From: Musa acuminata AAA Group
Lineage: Eukaryota; Streptophyta; Magnoliopsida; Zingiberales; Musaceae
Assembly: GCF_036884655.1 (NCBI RefSeq)
Contig: NC_088327.1
Location: 11,046,501-11,110,500, forward strand
Direction: 5' to 3'
Length of the DNA: 64,000 nucleotides
In this document: positions 46,830 to 58,648 of the stretch, in pieces
Numbering within the stretch: the first letter of the stretch is position 1
Layout: the number at the start of each line of letters is the position of its first letter
Made by a program: the position numbers and the translations under genes
Notes under the pieces: model-generated
Told to the model about the DNA's origin: nothing
The model's database searches: none
What the model saw: the letters and a program-made list of their open reading frames with translations, nothing else

Positions 46830-47800
46830 GATATGGGATATAAAAATATCCATATAAGTATTTTAAATTATTTCGACGTAGAATTTTACCTTTTTATATT
46901 GCATAAGTTATGTTGTATAGTTATGCTTACCGAAGAAGTTATATGATGATGTGTTTATTATTAAATATTTTATATTGATGATTTAAAAAAAATATTTATT
47001 GAGTGATTACTCAATATATATCCTATTTTATAAGTAAAGATACTAGTACTCTACCCAAGTGATTGGATTAGAAGTAAGCACATGCAAGCCTAGTGCAAAT
47101 ATTAACGATGACTTGTGAGTATTTATATGTGTATAACTTTTAGATATATTATGTGGTTATATTTTTCTTTTAGTTAAAGGTTATAATTATGCACAAGTGT
47201 TAAAATCTAAAAGGGAACTCTATCATTTTTTTAGTAAATTAATTTGTTTTACTTCTTAGATTGTCTAATTTTTTACTATACTCCTAGTGATAACACTAAA
47301 AGAATTAAAAAGTAATATATGTAGGGTATGGGTGAGATTAGGAATAAGTTGTTACATAAATACTATGAGTTATTTTATCATGGGTTCCTTATTTTTTTAT
47401 TATGCAAAATATATCACTACTCTTGAATGTATATCAGGCTAATTTTCTCATCGAAGGGTTCATGTTAAGAACTCATTCTCGATATCAGACTTTGTGTAAG
47501 AAAAGTGCTTTGAGACAACTCTTCCTCGAGAGCTTAAAACATCAAGTGCCTTCAACACTTTCTGCATAGATTAGGCTCAAACCAAGTTGAGTTGGTCGAT
47601 ATCAAGTTAACCATCAATATTCTTTCAATCATTTTTGGTGTTAGAAAAAAAGGTCTTATTAACTATTAAAATCTTACAAGTGCTAAAGTTATCTTCAATC
47701 CTAAAAGGACAAAATCATACAAACTCATCTAAGTAACAATAATGACATTAATTATAACGAGAATAATACATATATACTAATCTCCTTGAACTTTGGCAAT
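46829..47800. other. AT-rich intergenic DNA
   Basis: I see no gene, terminal repeat or structured element here. Confidence 0.5.
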
Positions 47801-47814
47801 GATAAGAAACTGAT

Positions 47815-48235
47815 ATGCTAATATTTGATCAGTCATTGGTGTGATGGACTTGTGAGGAATTATTCGTTTTGAATGGTGGGCGTAGTCGTATGATTTTACT
47901 CTTTTGGAACTCAAAAAGGACTTATGAGCTCTTAGCTCCTCTACTCCTCAACCAATGTAGGGCTAAATGTCTTTATCAGCACTCCCTCACTTAGGGAAGT
48001 CAATGGCTTAGGGCCATCTTTCTAGCACTAATTTGATAAATTAATATTTTATCAATCATTGATGCGATGGTCTCGTAAGAAATTATTCGCTTTGAGTAAC
48101 AGGTGTACTAATACGATTTTATTATTTCGAAACTCGTGAACTCAAAAAAGCACATTTGAGGGTAAGAATGATCAGACCAACTTATGAGCTCTTCTTTCCC
48201 TACTTCACAAATTAATAAAAATATAAAACCAACTA
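47815..48235 (+). repeat. Diverged tandem duplication, ~230-bp offset
   Basis: The block at about 47823-47945 (gatcagtcattggtgtgatgg ... aactcaaaaag ... ttatgagctctta) recurs at about 48050-48215 in altered form (atcaatcattgatgcgatgg ... aactcaaaaaagc ... cttatgagctcttc). Identity is clearly below 90%. Confidence 0.65.
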
Positions 48236-48768
48236 TTTAGGTCTTAAATGTTGAGTTAAATGATGGCTGCGGCAATTGGACTTATATAATATACAAGCGA
48301 TGTTATCGTGTTCTTGAAAATTAATTGAATGCCCCCACGAACAGCATATTTATCATTCTCCACACAGTGTGTAACTGGATGAGATCATGGTAGCATATAA
48401 AGACCCACACGGTCGGAGAACCAAACATGAACTTCTCTAACATGGTCATACTTGCACGCGTCTCGCGGGGAAAGCAAAGTAGAATGCATGCATCTCCTAT
48501 CTTGGAGTCGCCAGCTTCTTGACGCTAAGGCGAAAAACCTACAGGGTGCACGGAAATGGACGTGACACACGAGTGACGGACGTTGTCGTCCGAGATCAAG
48601 CGTTTTTGATCGGCCATAAACCAGTGTTGAAGCCTTGGCAATACGACCGGCCACAATAGGAATCCACTGTGTTCATAAAAATGGCCATAAAAATCACTTG
48701 CAGTAAGCGATCCACTGTGTTCCTCTCCAATTGGATGACAAAATGTCTCATGAATCTCTATTATTTTC

Positions 48769-48920
48769 TCTTTTGCGCCGTGTAGGATTTTCCAATCCAG
48801 TACGAGAAAAATTAGCATTTCATGCATAAGAGAAACATATTCTCTTTTGCGCCGTGTAGGATTTTCCAATCCAGTACGAGAAAAATGAGCATTTCATGCA
48901 TAAGAGAGCATTTCATGCAT
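48769..48920 (+). repeat. Recent ~72-bp tandem duplication
   Basis: A unit starting tctcttttgcgccgtgtagg and ending tgcataagagaa occurs twice in direct succession (about 48769-48839 and 48840-48905) with one visible substitution. The end phrase gcatttcatgcataagaga is repeated a further time. Confidence 0.85.
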
Positions 48921-49689
48921 AAGAGAAGCGTCCAATCTACGGGCTACTACGTCACTATTCTGCGTGGCTGTTGAGGCGGAGAGCCAACGAGTTTTGACTC
49001 AGCTGCGAGGCGATGGTGATCGGACGATAAGCACGATTGACTCGAGCGTGTCAACGGTTTCTATCGGTTGAAATCTGAGTACATATATTGCGAACATTGA
49101 GGAACTTTTTATTTTTGATGATTGTAAATAATAATAATAAATAAATAAATAAACAGAATATGACCTAAGTTTAAGTTCATGAAAGAAAGTCTTTTACGCG
49201 GTTTAATGTGATATTTATGGAAGAAAATAAATTTCAAAAGGAATATATAAGTAACACTCTACAATATTTCGAATGTCTATTATCTTGGTTGAGGAGACGC
49301 ATTCTTTAGATACATAAACCGATGGTATTGGGTTGTTTCTTAATCTTTATTAATATATTTATTTTTATTGTTAAAAAAATGATACAAAATAAGAACCACA
49401 AATTAATCTCAAGTTTTCACCCTTTTTTTAATGGAATATCCTCTTTTTTATTTGCTCCTACAAAATACTATTTATTTATCAAAAAATGAGAAAATGAGAT
49501 TATTCACTTCGTAGCATCCACCCCTCATCTATTGCCCTCACCCTCGATCAGGAGAGAGAGTAGCTCGGGAGAGATCAGAGTATAGCAGTTTGAGAGAGAT
49601 TGAGTTGAGCAAAACGTGCCCTCGCCTTCGTCCCTCGTTCGTCGTTTTCACCTCGTCACTTTTATCTCTCATCATCACTTAATCTAAAG

Positions 49690-50445
49690 AGCAGAGTATC
49701 TCGAGAAAGAAGCATAATGAAATATATGAGATTTCATTGTGCTTCTCTACTTACTACCAATATATTAAGCTAAAGCTTCTTCAATAAAGCTTCTTCAATG
49801 AAGGGGAGGGGAACTCTTTTCCACCGAACTTGCTTTCCCGTCGGACTCCCCTCTTCGTCCATTGTATGGCTATCCGTTGTACGACACGTGACGCCTTCAC
49901 CTCTACTGTAGCTGCCTTCACCTCTGTTGTAGCTGCCTTCACCTCTGCTATACCTTTCTCCTCTACTGTAGCTTCCTCCTCTGTTGCAGCTTCCTCCTCT
50001 GTTGTAGCATCACTGCAACATTGCTACAGCTTCATCCTCTACTGCAACTTCTCCTTTGCTGTAGCCGTCATCGTCGTCGTCGTCGTCGTCGCAGTTGCAG
50101 CCGTCGTCGTTGCCGTCGCAACTGCAGCCGTTGTCGTCGCTGTCACTATCGCAGCCGCAGCAATAGCAACAACAGCAGCAACGATCTGCTCTTGCCCTAC
50201 TCATTAAGCCTCTGGCTCGTAAACTATTTTCTTTGCATCAATCCAAGATTGGTATCATCGACAAGAGCATCATATTGCAGGGGCATGATAGTAGATAAGA
50301 TTTCCCCAACTATATGAGGAAATCTCTCTACTCTGAGAGAAATCTTCTATTATGTTAAGGAAAATTCTTCATCCTAATCTGTATAAATAGGAGAGAGACA
50401 TATTCAAGCTAATGCTTCTTCAATAATGCTTCTTCAATGATAGGT
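49690..50445 (+). repeat. Possible LTR-like fragments flanking a CTGTAGC-type repeat
   Basis: Near-identical 34-bp phrases, aagctaaagcttcttcaata... at 49769-49801 and aagctaatgcttcttcaata... at about 50406-50440, lie about 640 bp apart. A TATA-like gtataaatagg precedes the second (about 50382). Between them is low-complexity DNA built on cctctactgtagctgcctt and gtcgtcgtc units. An eroded LTR element is one explanation; the ends were not resolved. Confidence 0.4.
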
Positions 50446-51073
50446 GTAGAAGGAGGCAACACAACTGGCCACCTCTTAGTTGGCTGCCAACATCACTTGT
50501 CGCCCCCTTTGACGACTCTATGCCTCTTCGCTTACTATTGATGTCACCTCCATTGTTTGCATCTACAGCTCCCTTGCCTTTTCCTTCGTGAACCTCCATC
50601 GTATTAATGCTTACTCTTTTCCTTGGTCTCCTTCACAGCCCCTTTCAAAGAAGCCTCCAATGTTAGGGGGTCTCGAGGCAATTAGGCTCTGGTGACCACC
50701 TAAACAACTGGCCCACTAGTTGTCGCTTCTACTAATGGCCCTTGTGAGGCCATTCGTTCCTCGTGGTTATCACTAGTGTATGTTCATTACCCATATTCAC
50801 ATAGGGATATTTTAGAAACATCAAAATATTTTTAAAATAAAGTTGTAAATAATAAAAAGTCATTGCAAAATCTCTATAAATATCTAAAAACATATGGGTT
50901 GAAACCCTTCACTCCTGCATTCGATCTCGAGGCCTTTGCATATGTTGTATATATATTAACAGCCTTCAACCAAGATCTGGCTCTGCAAAGGTGTTGCCAT
51001 TTACAGTGACTGTGCCTGTGTGAGAGGTTATTGTTGTTGTTGTTGTTGTTATGTGTGAGAGGCTCTTAATAAG

Positions 51074-51074
<1 letters not shown>

Positions 51075-51146
<72 letters not shown>
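51075..51146. repeat. (TA)n microsatellite
   Basis: About 70 bp of TA dinucleotides, just downstream of the JAG-like gene. Confidence 0.97.
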
Positions 51147-51151
<5 letters not shown>

Positions 51152-51412
51152 CCATCGTCGTTTTACATCCATCCATTTACCAAAGCTACTCGGAGACAAA
51201 GCAGAGGCACAAAATATGTGAATTCCGACACCGATTTCACCTCATGTCTCCCCTTTCCATGACAATGGCGATCGTAAAGGAACTCATGAAAACTGGGAAC
51301 GACCAATTTAACATCGGAATCCATAGCTGGATCAGTCCATGGAGAAAAGGAAACCACCGACTAGCCATGTTCCATGGCTGCAGCTAGCTCCGCTTCCTTG
51401 CATCTTTCGTAG

Positions 51413-52466
51413 TTACCAGTGGCCCCTCATGTTGTCCCTGACAACTTGTGCTACCACTCCATCCATTTGCGATGTGTTCGCCAGAGGAACTCCGAAGCAC
51501 GTGAAGTTGGCAGTCGCTGAGACATAATGCTGGTGGCGCCACCTCGCTGTTGGGACACGCCCATTATCGTAGTCTCGGATGTAGGGGATTGAGTGTGACG
51601 AGATGGAAGGGCCAATGCATGAACAAAACGGCGGCGGTTGTGGCGATTGTGTTGGTGGAATGTGGAAAACTGGTAGAAATTGCTCGCAGATATTGTCGCC
51701 TCCGTGCTGGAAATCTCCCAGAGGTATAGTCTGCGAGACTCCATAACTAGCATCGCTCAAGCTGTTGCCCAGAGGAAAACGACAACAGGATCAATGAAGC
51801 AATTTAGATTCATTCACAATAAGAATGAATAGGTAGATAATTCGCCTAATGGTGATCTCATTTCATACCCCATGTGAACGGCGGCGGCGGCGGCGACCGG
51901 ACCTTCATTGCTGAACACGAGTTGGCGAGCACGATTCAGCGTTTCGACTTCCCTCTCTACTTAAAATCAAGAATAGAAGTACGATATGCGGCATTAGGTA
52001 AATGAAGATGACGATGAACTAAACATGACAGGCTACGCATCATATTCAGTGAAGGGAATTCGATCGATTAGCGTAATAAGCTTATAGCGCAACTTCATGC
52101 CTTGTCGATGCCGGTTCATATGGCCACCCAATGCTTGAGATTTGCAGAACTTGAGCGAGCAAAACCGGCACTCGTATACCTTATAAGACTCATCCTTTCC
52201 TCCATTCTTCTTCTTCTTAAACCCTGCGAAATTAATATTTCATATGCATTTCAGTTTTGAGTAATGCTTCTTCCTCTAAAAACCTACTGTCGATGGCCGT
52301 GGAAGGGGAGCTTCCGTCAAACGCTTCCTTCCCATGTTCCTCCGGGAAGTTGTTGAGGTCCAAGGAGTTCACCTCTGTTCTCCTGTAACCAGAAAACAGA
52401 ATTAAGGAATGCAGCGAAGTCGTCAACTATGCTCCTCAAAGAAGGAAGGAAGGAAGAGGCGTACAT
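51413..52466 (-). CDS. JAG: JAGGED-like C2H2 zinc-finger transcription factor
   Basis: Five exons: 52465-52466 (coding part, AT only), 52288-52382, 52101-52223, 51869-51956 and 51413-51761; 218 aa. It opens MRTEVNSLDLNNFPEEHGKE, matching the MRxExNxLDLNNLP start of JAG proteins with its EAR-like DLN repressor motif. The single zinc finger is C-X2-C-X12-H-X3-H (Cys51, Cys54, His67, His71) within VYECRFCSLKFCKSQALGGH, followed by MNRHRQEREVETLNRARQLV, the JAG signature. JAG-type factors promote growth of lateral and floral organs (Arabidopsis JAG, rice STAMENLESS1/OPEN BEAK). Two oddities: the start codon is split AT|G by the first intron, and intron 3 (51957-52100) needs a GC donor (CAAG|GCATGA) to keep HRQE-REVETLN. 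An unspliced alternative start at 52426 adds 15 unrelated residues. The C-terminal half is variable. Confidence 0.88.
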
Positions 52467-55400
52467 GTAAGTGAAGCCCAAGGACGAAACAACCGAACAA
52501 AGAAATCCAGCAACAGAAGGTAAAAAGGAGATGGTGAAAGTTATGGCGATGCAAAAGCAAGTTTAACTCTCTACTTCGACACCGCAGGCACTCACTATAG
52601 CTAGGCAAAGCAGTGGTCTTAAAACGAGGGCATCGAGAGACACTCGAAAGTTCTCTATCAGTTTCATCGCTGCACAGCCGTCGCTTTCTCTTTCTTCTCT
52701 CTCTTCCTTTGGTTTCTGTGACTATTAGAAGAATAGGGAGTGTTGGCTATGTGGGATCATGTCATTTTTCACTTGTCTCTTGGATGAGACAACGATGTCT
52801 CTAGAGGGACGGAGCCTTTGCTGCTGCTTCTCCCCACTCGAAACCCTACTCTACTCACCTCTCACAGCTGCTTCACACTTATCTTTGTCCTCATCAGTGA
52901 CTGATCGATCAGGTGAGCACCCTGCATGAACAAACACCTACCTTTGTTTCCATTTCTGGACAAATGCACCTCTTCCAAAAAGTGACGCTTGTTATTCAGT
53001 TAAGAATCTACAGTCTCTGATATAGGTGACGGCCATATATCATATTGGATACTCATCCTATACCTCCCCTTTATCTGAGAATTAGAATCCTTTATCTCAT
53101 TTTCATTTTTATTCTTAATCATCTATTGGTATGAGCAAATTAACTTTTAGTTCAGATAAAAAAAACATGAGGTGGAGTAGTTTTGACGGATTTTCCGTCA
53201 CATTTGTTTCTTTAATGAAGAAAAAAAAAGACAATGATAGATGAAACCATTCATACGGTCTTCGTTACAGAAATACTAGTTGTTAGTAAAGCTATATATG
53301 TCGATGCAAATTAGCTCTAGTCATGTTGCATCAGTGGTTGAAACGAGGAAAGCTTCCCAGTTTAACTTTGGTAATCGATGGAGTAAAACATCAGAAATCA
53401 CTCAACAGGTGTGCGATGGAAATGCTCGCTACTAACCGAGGAAAACAAAAGTTCGCTTGCGTTCTTCCTCCTAGTTAATATGATCCCCAAGCTACAGAGG
53501 TTCAATGTTCTACAAAATCTATCACATACATTGGTTATGCTTGCACGCATCACATATATACGGAGAGATTGACCTCTATATACGTAAGATGTAGCTAGCC
53601 AGACTTCGTCTGGTAAATCCATGGGAACAACCTTCATTGCTTCATTGAATTACTGATAAAACCAGAGGCATCTTGGTTGCAAGTCAGCGTGCATGCAGGA
53701 ATAAGATACCATATTCTCTTTTAATTCGCGGCAACCTTACGGTAATAGTGAACAGAGAAGCAAGACGATATAGAGAGAAGTGGCTCCTGCGTGACGCGAC
53801 AGCATGTGATGGACAATGTTGCTGCTGCCACATGCATCGCTGACAGTGGTGGACTTGGATGATGCTTTCGGCTGGGATATTAATGTCACTGCGAAGGAGG
53901 CTTTTACTGTGACCATACCTCACGTGATTTGACATCTTCCCTTCTGCGTCTTCACTTTGTCTCGCATTGCCAGACGCTCGTCGAGCACCTGCAGCTGCAC
54001 CTGCACCTCGGTAACAATCCCGGCTCTCTGTCATGCTGTGTCGTCCCAACGTCGTTTGATTTCCCTTCTTTTTGACACCACGCATGCAGTACAAATAAAC
54101 CTCCACATTAATCCAATTTAATAACTATGTGGTGCGACCTGGAAACAGAAGGTCATGTACTGCACCGACTTCATATCTACAATGCCTGCCTTCGTTTGTG
54201 TCTGTGTTTGCTGATGAGCTGTTCTGATAGCACCTGTCGTTTTCCACCCATAGCCAATCTTCACCTCACTGTCTCATTAGGGTTGGTAAGCGGCAATGGC
54301 GTTTCAGCAGCAGAAGCTTTGCTGTCAAAAAGAAGGATCGTGGAGTTACCCGTTGGCCGATAGAGAGGAAGGGAGGTATGATTGGCCAATCCAGTGAAAG
54401 CTGCATGTCGTTTGTCCTGTTCGATGAATTAATTCGAGATCACAGAAAGGTCATCTGACACCACTCAGTATTTCCATATCAAGTGGTGATAGATAGATAC
54501 ACAGTTGCAATAACCACTTATGTATGGAGAGGACGAATGTCCCCAGACAAAGCACAGATTCCCTTATGCTGCCACATCTTTTCTTCCCTCTCCTCCAAAC
54601 CGGAGTCTCTTTTCCTTTGGTCTACGATGAACCTAATCACGTACTATTAATCGTCATCTTCTTCCTTCTTGATCCAAAGATGCTTCATCTTTTAGGTGAG
54701 CTCAGCTCACGAGGTAAACGACAACGTAGAGTAGGTTACCGTCCAGTGCTGTGTGGGGTACGTCAGTATCACCAGCTATCTTGTCTGTAAGTGTGTCGAT
54801 TACGGCTGCCGGTCTGAGTTATATGGATCGACGTCGTCTTCCCACAGCCCACATATAAATCTTCGTCCAAACACTGAATCAGAACCAAGACTCCAAGAAT
54901 CAGTGGGTCGATTGTGGTTCTATCTCATTCGATCTTAATCATGTATGACTTGATGTGGATATCTATCAATAGTCCATCCATCCGACATCAAGCAATGTGG
55001 TTGATACGAGAGGGTGGCAGAGTCAACACCTCCATAGAAATTTTGGTGCAGAGAGTTTGTAGATGTGAGATAAGAGTCAGAGAAAAGGCTGAGATAGTGG
55101 CTGTAATGGTAGGGAGCTTTAGTCCTTTTGGACTGCAGGGGCTCTCAAGTCGCCATCCATGTGGATATCATGACCTGTGGAAGGCTGATGGGGGAGGCTG
55201 CACATGGGGGCCACCATGGCCAGGCAAGATCTAGCAACAGAAGCTCCACTGGATGTACGAGATCTTTTGGTCCGGCTCTGCAGATTCCACCAATATTATT
55301 GTAAGCAGCTAAGACCATATTATATACGTGCCGTGCCAATTGGGCTTAACCAAAATTAGGCCCACACGTTTAGGACCGGATCCAATTGAGAAAAATGGAC

Positions 55401-56893
55401 CGGGTTCTGTCTGTGCAAAAGTCCTACATGCAACCTTACGGACACGAGAGTAATTATCAATCTGTCCTCGAGCGAGGTTCAAATTAAATGCCACGTCGAA
55501 TGTTGGAGTGATACGAAGTCATCTCATCGCTGTGCCAACATGCAAAGGACGTTTGGCATGCGATGCGCTCACGCACTTGGGGGAAAACAAGAAAAGAGAT
55601 GTGCACGTACACGTAGTCGAGAAGATAGACCATTGACTAAGGCGGGGTCAACATTTTACCCAAGAAGAAGAGGTACACGAAATCGTGTGGTCCGTATTGA
55701 ATGATCAAACTTTAAATTACGTTCTCTATCATGCATCAATCACCACGGGACGAACGAGATGAAGCAACATGTCATACATGACGATCCCGTTGACTTCCAC
55801 CATTGACGGCGCCTGTAATTGTTACCACGGCCATGGCTTGACATGTTTGATTAGCTTTTTGAACCTCTTCGTTTCCCACCGTAATGATCAATATAACTCA
55901 AACTAGCCTATAACATAAAAAGGGCTATTAGAACTCCCGTTTGGAAGTCAGACCGACGCGACAGTCCAAAGTGACCTGCGACAAAGTAACAATGCCATGG
56001 CACGAGTGTTCGTTAATTGGACTGTAGTGTGTGACGATTATTATAAGTCCATCGCTTTCGAAAGTACCAAGAAAGAGCACGGCTAATATACATCAATTAA
56101 TTGAGATATATAGTAATGACATGCAGCAGCAATTGGATCACGGTGGTCGGACTAATGCGGCGTTTGATCGATTCAACATCCATCTCTCCTACCAACGCCC
56201 GGTGTTAATTAATGTCAAGTGTTATTATATTGCGGAGAACGTTTATTGACTAATGTTAAGTTCAACTGGGAAACCTTGCACTGGTCTTCCGGCGACGTTC
56301 AAAACATATACAATGGTTCCAGGAAGGAAGAAGCTGCATCTGTGCACGTGTGTTGGATTTATATTGGGTGCATGCACGTGCAACCCGAATCCGATATATC
56401 TGGATCCAATATCTGATGTCATCAACCAACCTGCCCATCAATCTCTCTTTCTCCTTCCCTCAAACACACACAACGAACACATCGACTACTGCCCACATGC
56501 AAATGCAAAGATGTTGTACGTGATCCGAACTCCCTCCCCTAATAACAAGGCTCCAAATCCATAACCCACCACCCTTCTCTCTCCGCCATCCCCTCTCAAC
56601 TCAACATGTACCCTTCACCCCAACTTCCTCCCCTGTTTTCCCTGCATTCCTCTCCCACCCCACCATTAATAATTTCTCCTCCTTTCTTTTTGTCTGCGGT
56701 CAACATGGCTGGCGCCACCCTCCCTCCTTTCCTATATATATATAAGCACATATATACGTTTGCCTCCCCACCGAACACCAACAAAGCAAGCCAAGCCTCT
56801 CCAGAACGAGAACAAAGATCGACATCTCTTCCTTAGTCCGTCCGTCCTTCAATCATCCACCCCTCCCTCCTCTTCCTCTTCCTACAATTCAGC
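52467..56893. other. Intergenic between divergent JAG-like and VQ genes
   Basis: It holds the 5' region of the JAG-like gene, with CT/TC-rich stretches near 52686-52712. The short frames at 53.4-55.5 kb on both strands carry no domain I recognise. A CA-rich leader precedes the VQ gene. Confidence 0.5.
56732..56745 (+). promoter_or_regulatory. TATA box of the VQ gene
   Basis: ctatatatatataag lies about 150 bp upstream of the ATG at 56894, giving a leader of about 120 bases. Confidence 0.6.
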
Positions 56894-57535
56894 ATGAGTC
56901 CCTCGTCCAGAGAGATCCATGGCTCCCGCCCCGCCCCTCTGAAGATCCACAAGGATTCTCACCTCATCCACAAGGCTTCCTCCTCCTCCTCATCTTCCTC
57001 CACCACCACCAACGCCTCCTCTCAGCAGCAGCAGCGCCACCGCCCCGTCATCATCTACACCCACTCGCCCAAGGTCATCCACACGCAGGCCCACGACTTC
57101 ATGGCGCTCGTCCAGAAACTCACCGGCCTCTCCCGTTCCACCAACGACGACATCTCGTCCTCCCTCCCACCTGCACCCCCCGCGGCCAACGCTTCGCGTC
57201 TGCACAAGGACAGCAACCGGGCTGCTGTCTCCGCTTCCGACGACTCATCCTCCTCCTCCGAGAATAGCAGCTTGGGGGGCGATGTGCATGTCACCTGCTC
57301 ATCATTGACTTCCGTCGGTGCGATTTCTCCGATCGCCTTCGAACCGTTGCCGCCACCGAATCCCTTTTTCTCAGAGATCCCAATGTTCACTCCCACCTCT
57401 GAGGATTTCATCTGCTCATCGATGCCATTCTACAGATATCCGGATTCGTCCATGCTCTCGCCTTCCATCCACAATATGGGCAGCGCCATCTCGCCTCCCT
57501 ACACGGATGCGATGAAGACGTACCACGAGTACTAA
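56894..57535 (+). CDS. VQ: VQ-motif protein
   Basis: Intronless, 213 aa. After a Ser-rich N-terminus comes the conserved stretch PVIIYTHSPKVIHTQAHDFM, leading into the VQ motif FMALVQKLTG (about residues 69-78; F-x-x-x-V-Q-x-L-T-G). The remainder is Ser/Pro-rich with SPIAFEPLPPPNPFFSEIP and a Tyr-containing end. The upstream YxxSPKVIH block places it with the VQ8/VQ20/MKS1-type proteins. VQ proteins are nuclear (or plastid) partners of WRKY factors and often MAP-kinase substrates; several S/T-P sites are present (for example TPTSED). The specific WRKY partner cannot be inferred. The antisense frames are shadows. Confidence 0.93.
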   Translation: MSPSSREIHGSRPAPLKIHKDSHLIHKASSSSSSSSTTTNASSQQQQRHRPVIIYTHSPKVIHTQAHDFMALVQKLTGLSRSTNDDISSSLPPAPPAANASRLHKDSNRAAVSASDDSSSSSENSSLGGDVHVTCSSLTSVGAISPIAFEPLPPPNPFFSEIPMFTPTSEDFICSSMPFYRYPDSSMLSPSIHNMGSAISPPYTDAMKTYHEY

Positions 57536-58648
57536 CACCTTGGGTATGCCAATAAGGAGCGCCGAACACATGATAGATGGCCAATAATTCTTCTCGATCG
57601 ACATATCTTTTCTTTTTCTGCTTTTTGTTGGTTGATTCGTCCAGCTCAGGCGGCTGATTAAGCTTGCCGAGTGTTGCCAATAAGATTCGATTAATTCTTT
57701 GTTACGTTAGGAGAGGAGAGGAACGAGGAATCAGGCTCTGTTTCATTGGATACTGATGTTTAGTTGCATGCCAAGATCTTTTAATTTATTATGTTGTGAA
57801 TCGCCTGTAATCATGCGCTTAAATTGTTTCTTTAGTTTCATGCTCGATCATGATTGAGTTGCACTATACATCAATCTGCTTATAACATTACACGATTGAA
57901 AGATTCTGCTTAATCAGAGCTATATATGCAGCAACGATCAATACACTCGCATGTTTTCTGTTCTTTTGTTGTCTCCGAGCGCGAAATTTCCAACTGTCTT
58001 CCTGCTCTTCTTTTGGTTTTCGGGTGGATTCTAAAGCTAGTTAGATTACGTTCCACCTCTGAAATCCACCCAGTGAAAAGTAGATTAGCTGCTCCATAAT
58101 AAACTTCAAAGGCTCTGACATAAACAAAGGAGCCGTCGTCAAACTTGTTTTCTACCAAAATAGTTCATTGCAATCTTCAACGGCGTTCTTCACAAAGGCA
58201 TATATATACAACAATCCCAGAGCAGATTACTTGGTCTTCATGAATGCAGGACTTTGTTGGCAGTTCTTTGTTAAGATTATATTGTTCTCAATATAATCGT
58301 TCGACATACATTAGATTGAACCCCAACTCAACCCTTTCGATTCTCACCGATGTGGAACTATTAGTTCTCGCTCTCTTTCCGATCTTCATATTGCATATGA
58401 ATATTCTGAAATCTATGATGGGAATTTTCTGAAAAATAAAAATGCCATGATTCCGACGCTTAATCAGAAAAGAGTTGATACAGATGCAGAATTCAACTAA
58501 TTTAGCATCTTCTACATTATTTCAAGAGAATCCAATACTTGGCTCCTATTATTGATATCAAGTTTGAATCTTCGTGGGATCAACAAACGATGGTAATGAT
58601 CTGAAACCTGCTGAGTTATAAGAGGATGAATGGCGTCTAAGCAGCTAG
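57536..58648. other. Intergenic, 3' ends of VQ and nuclease genes
   Basis: AT-rich convergent region; I see no further gene in it. Confidence 0.55.

Noticed and set aside
49830..50207. 125-codon frame rich in Val, Ala and Ser
   Set aside because: It comes from CTGTAGC and GTCGTC simple repeats; no domain and no gene context.
52232..52426. Unspliced start for the JAG-like gene at 52426
   Set aside because: It adds 15 residues unlike any JAG N-terminus and then reads into intron 2; the spliced AT|G model restores the conserved MRxExN start.
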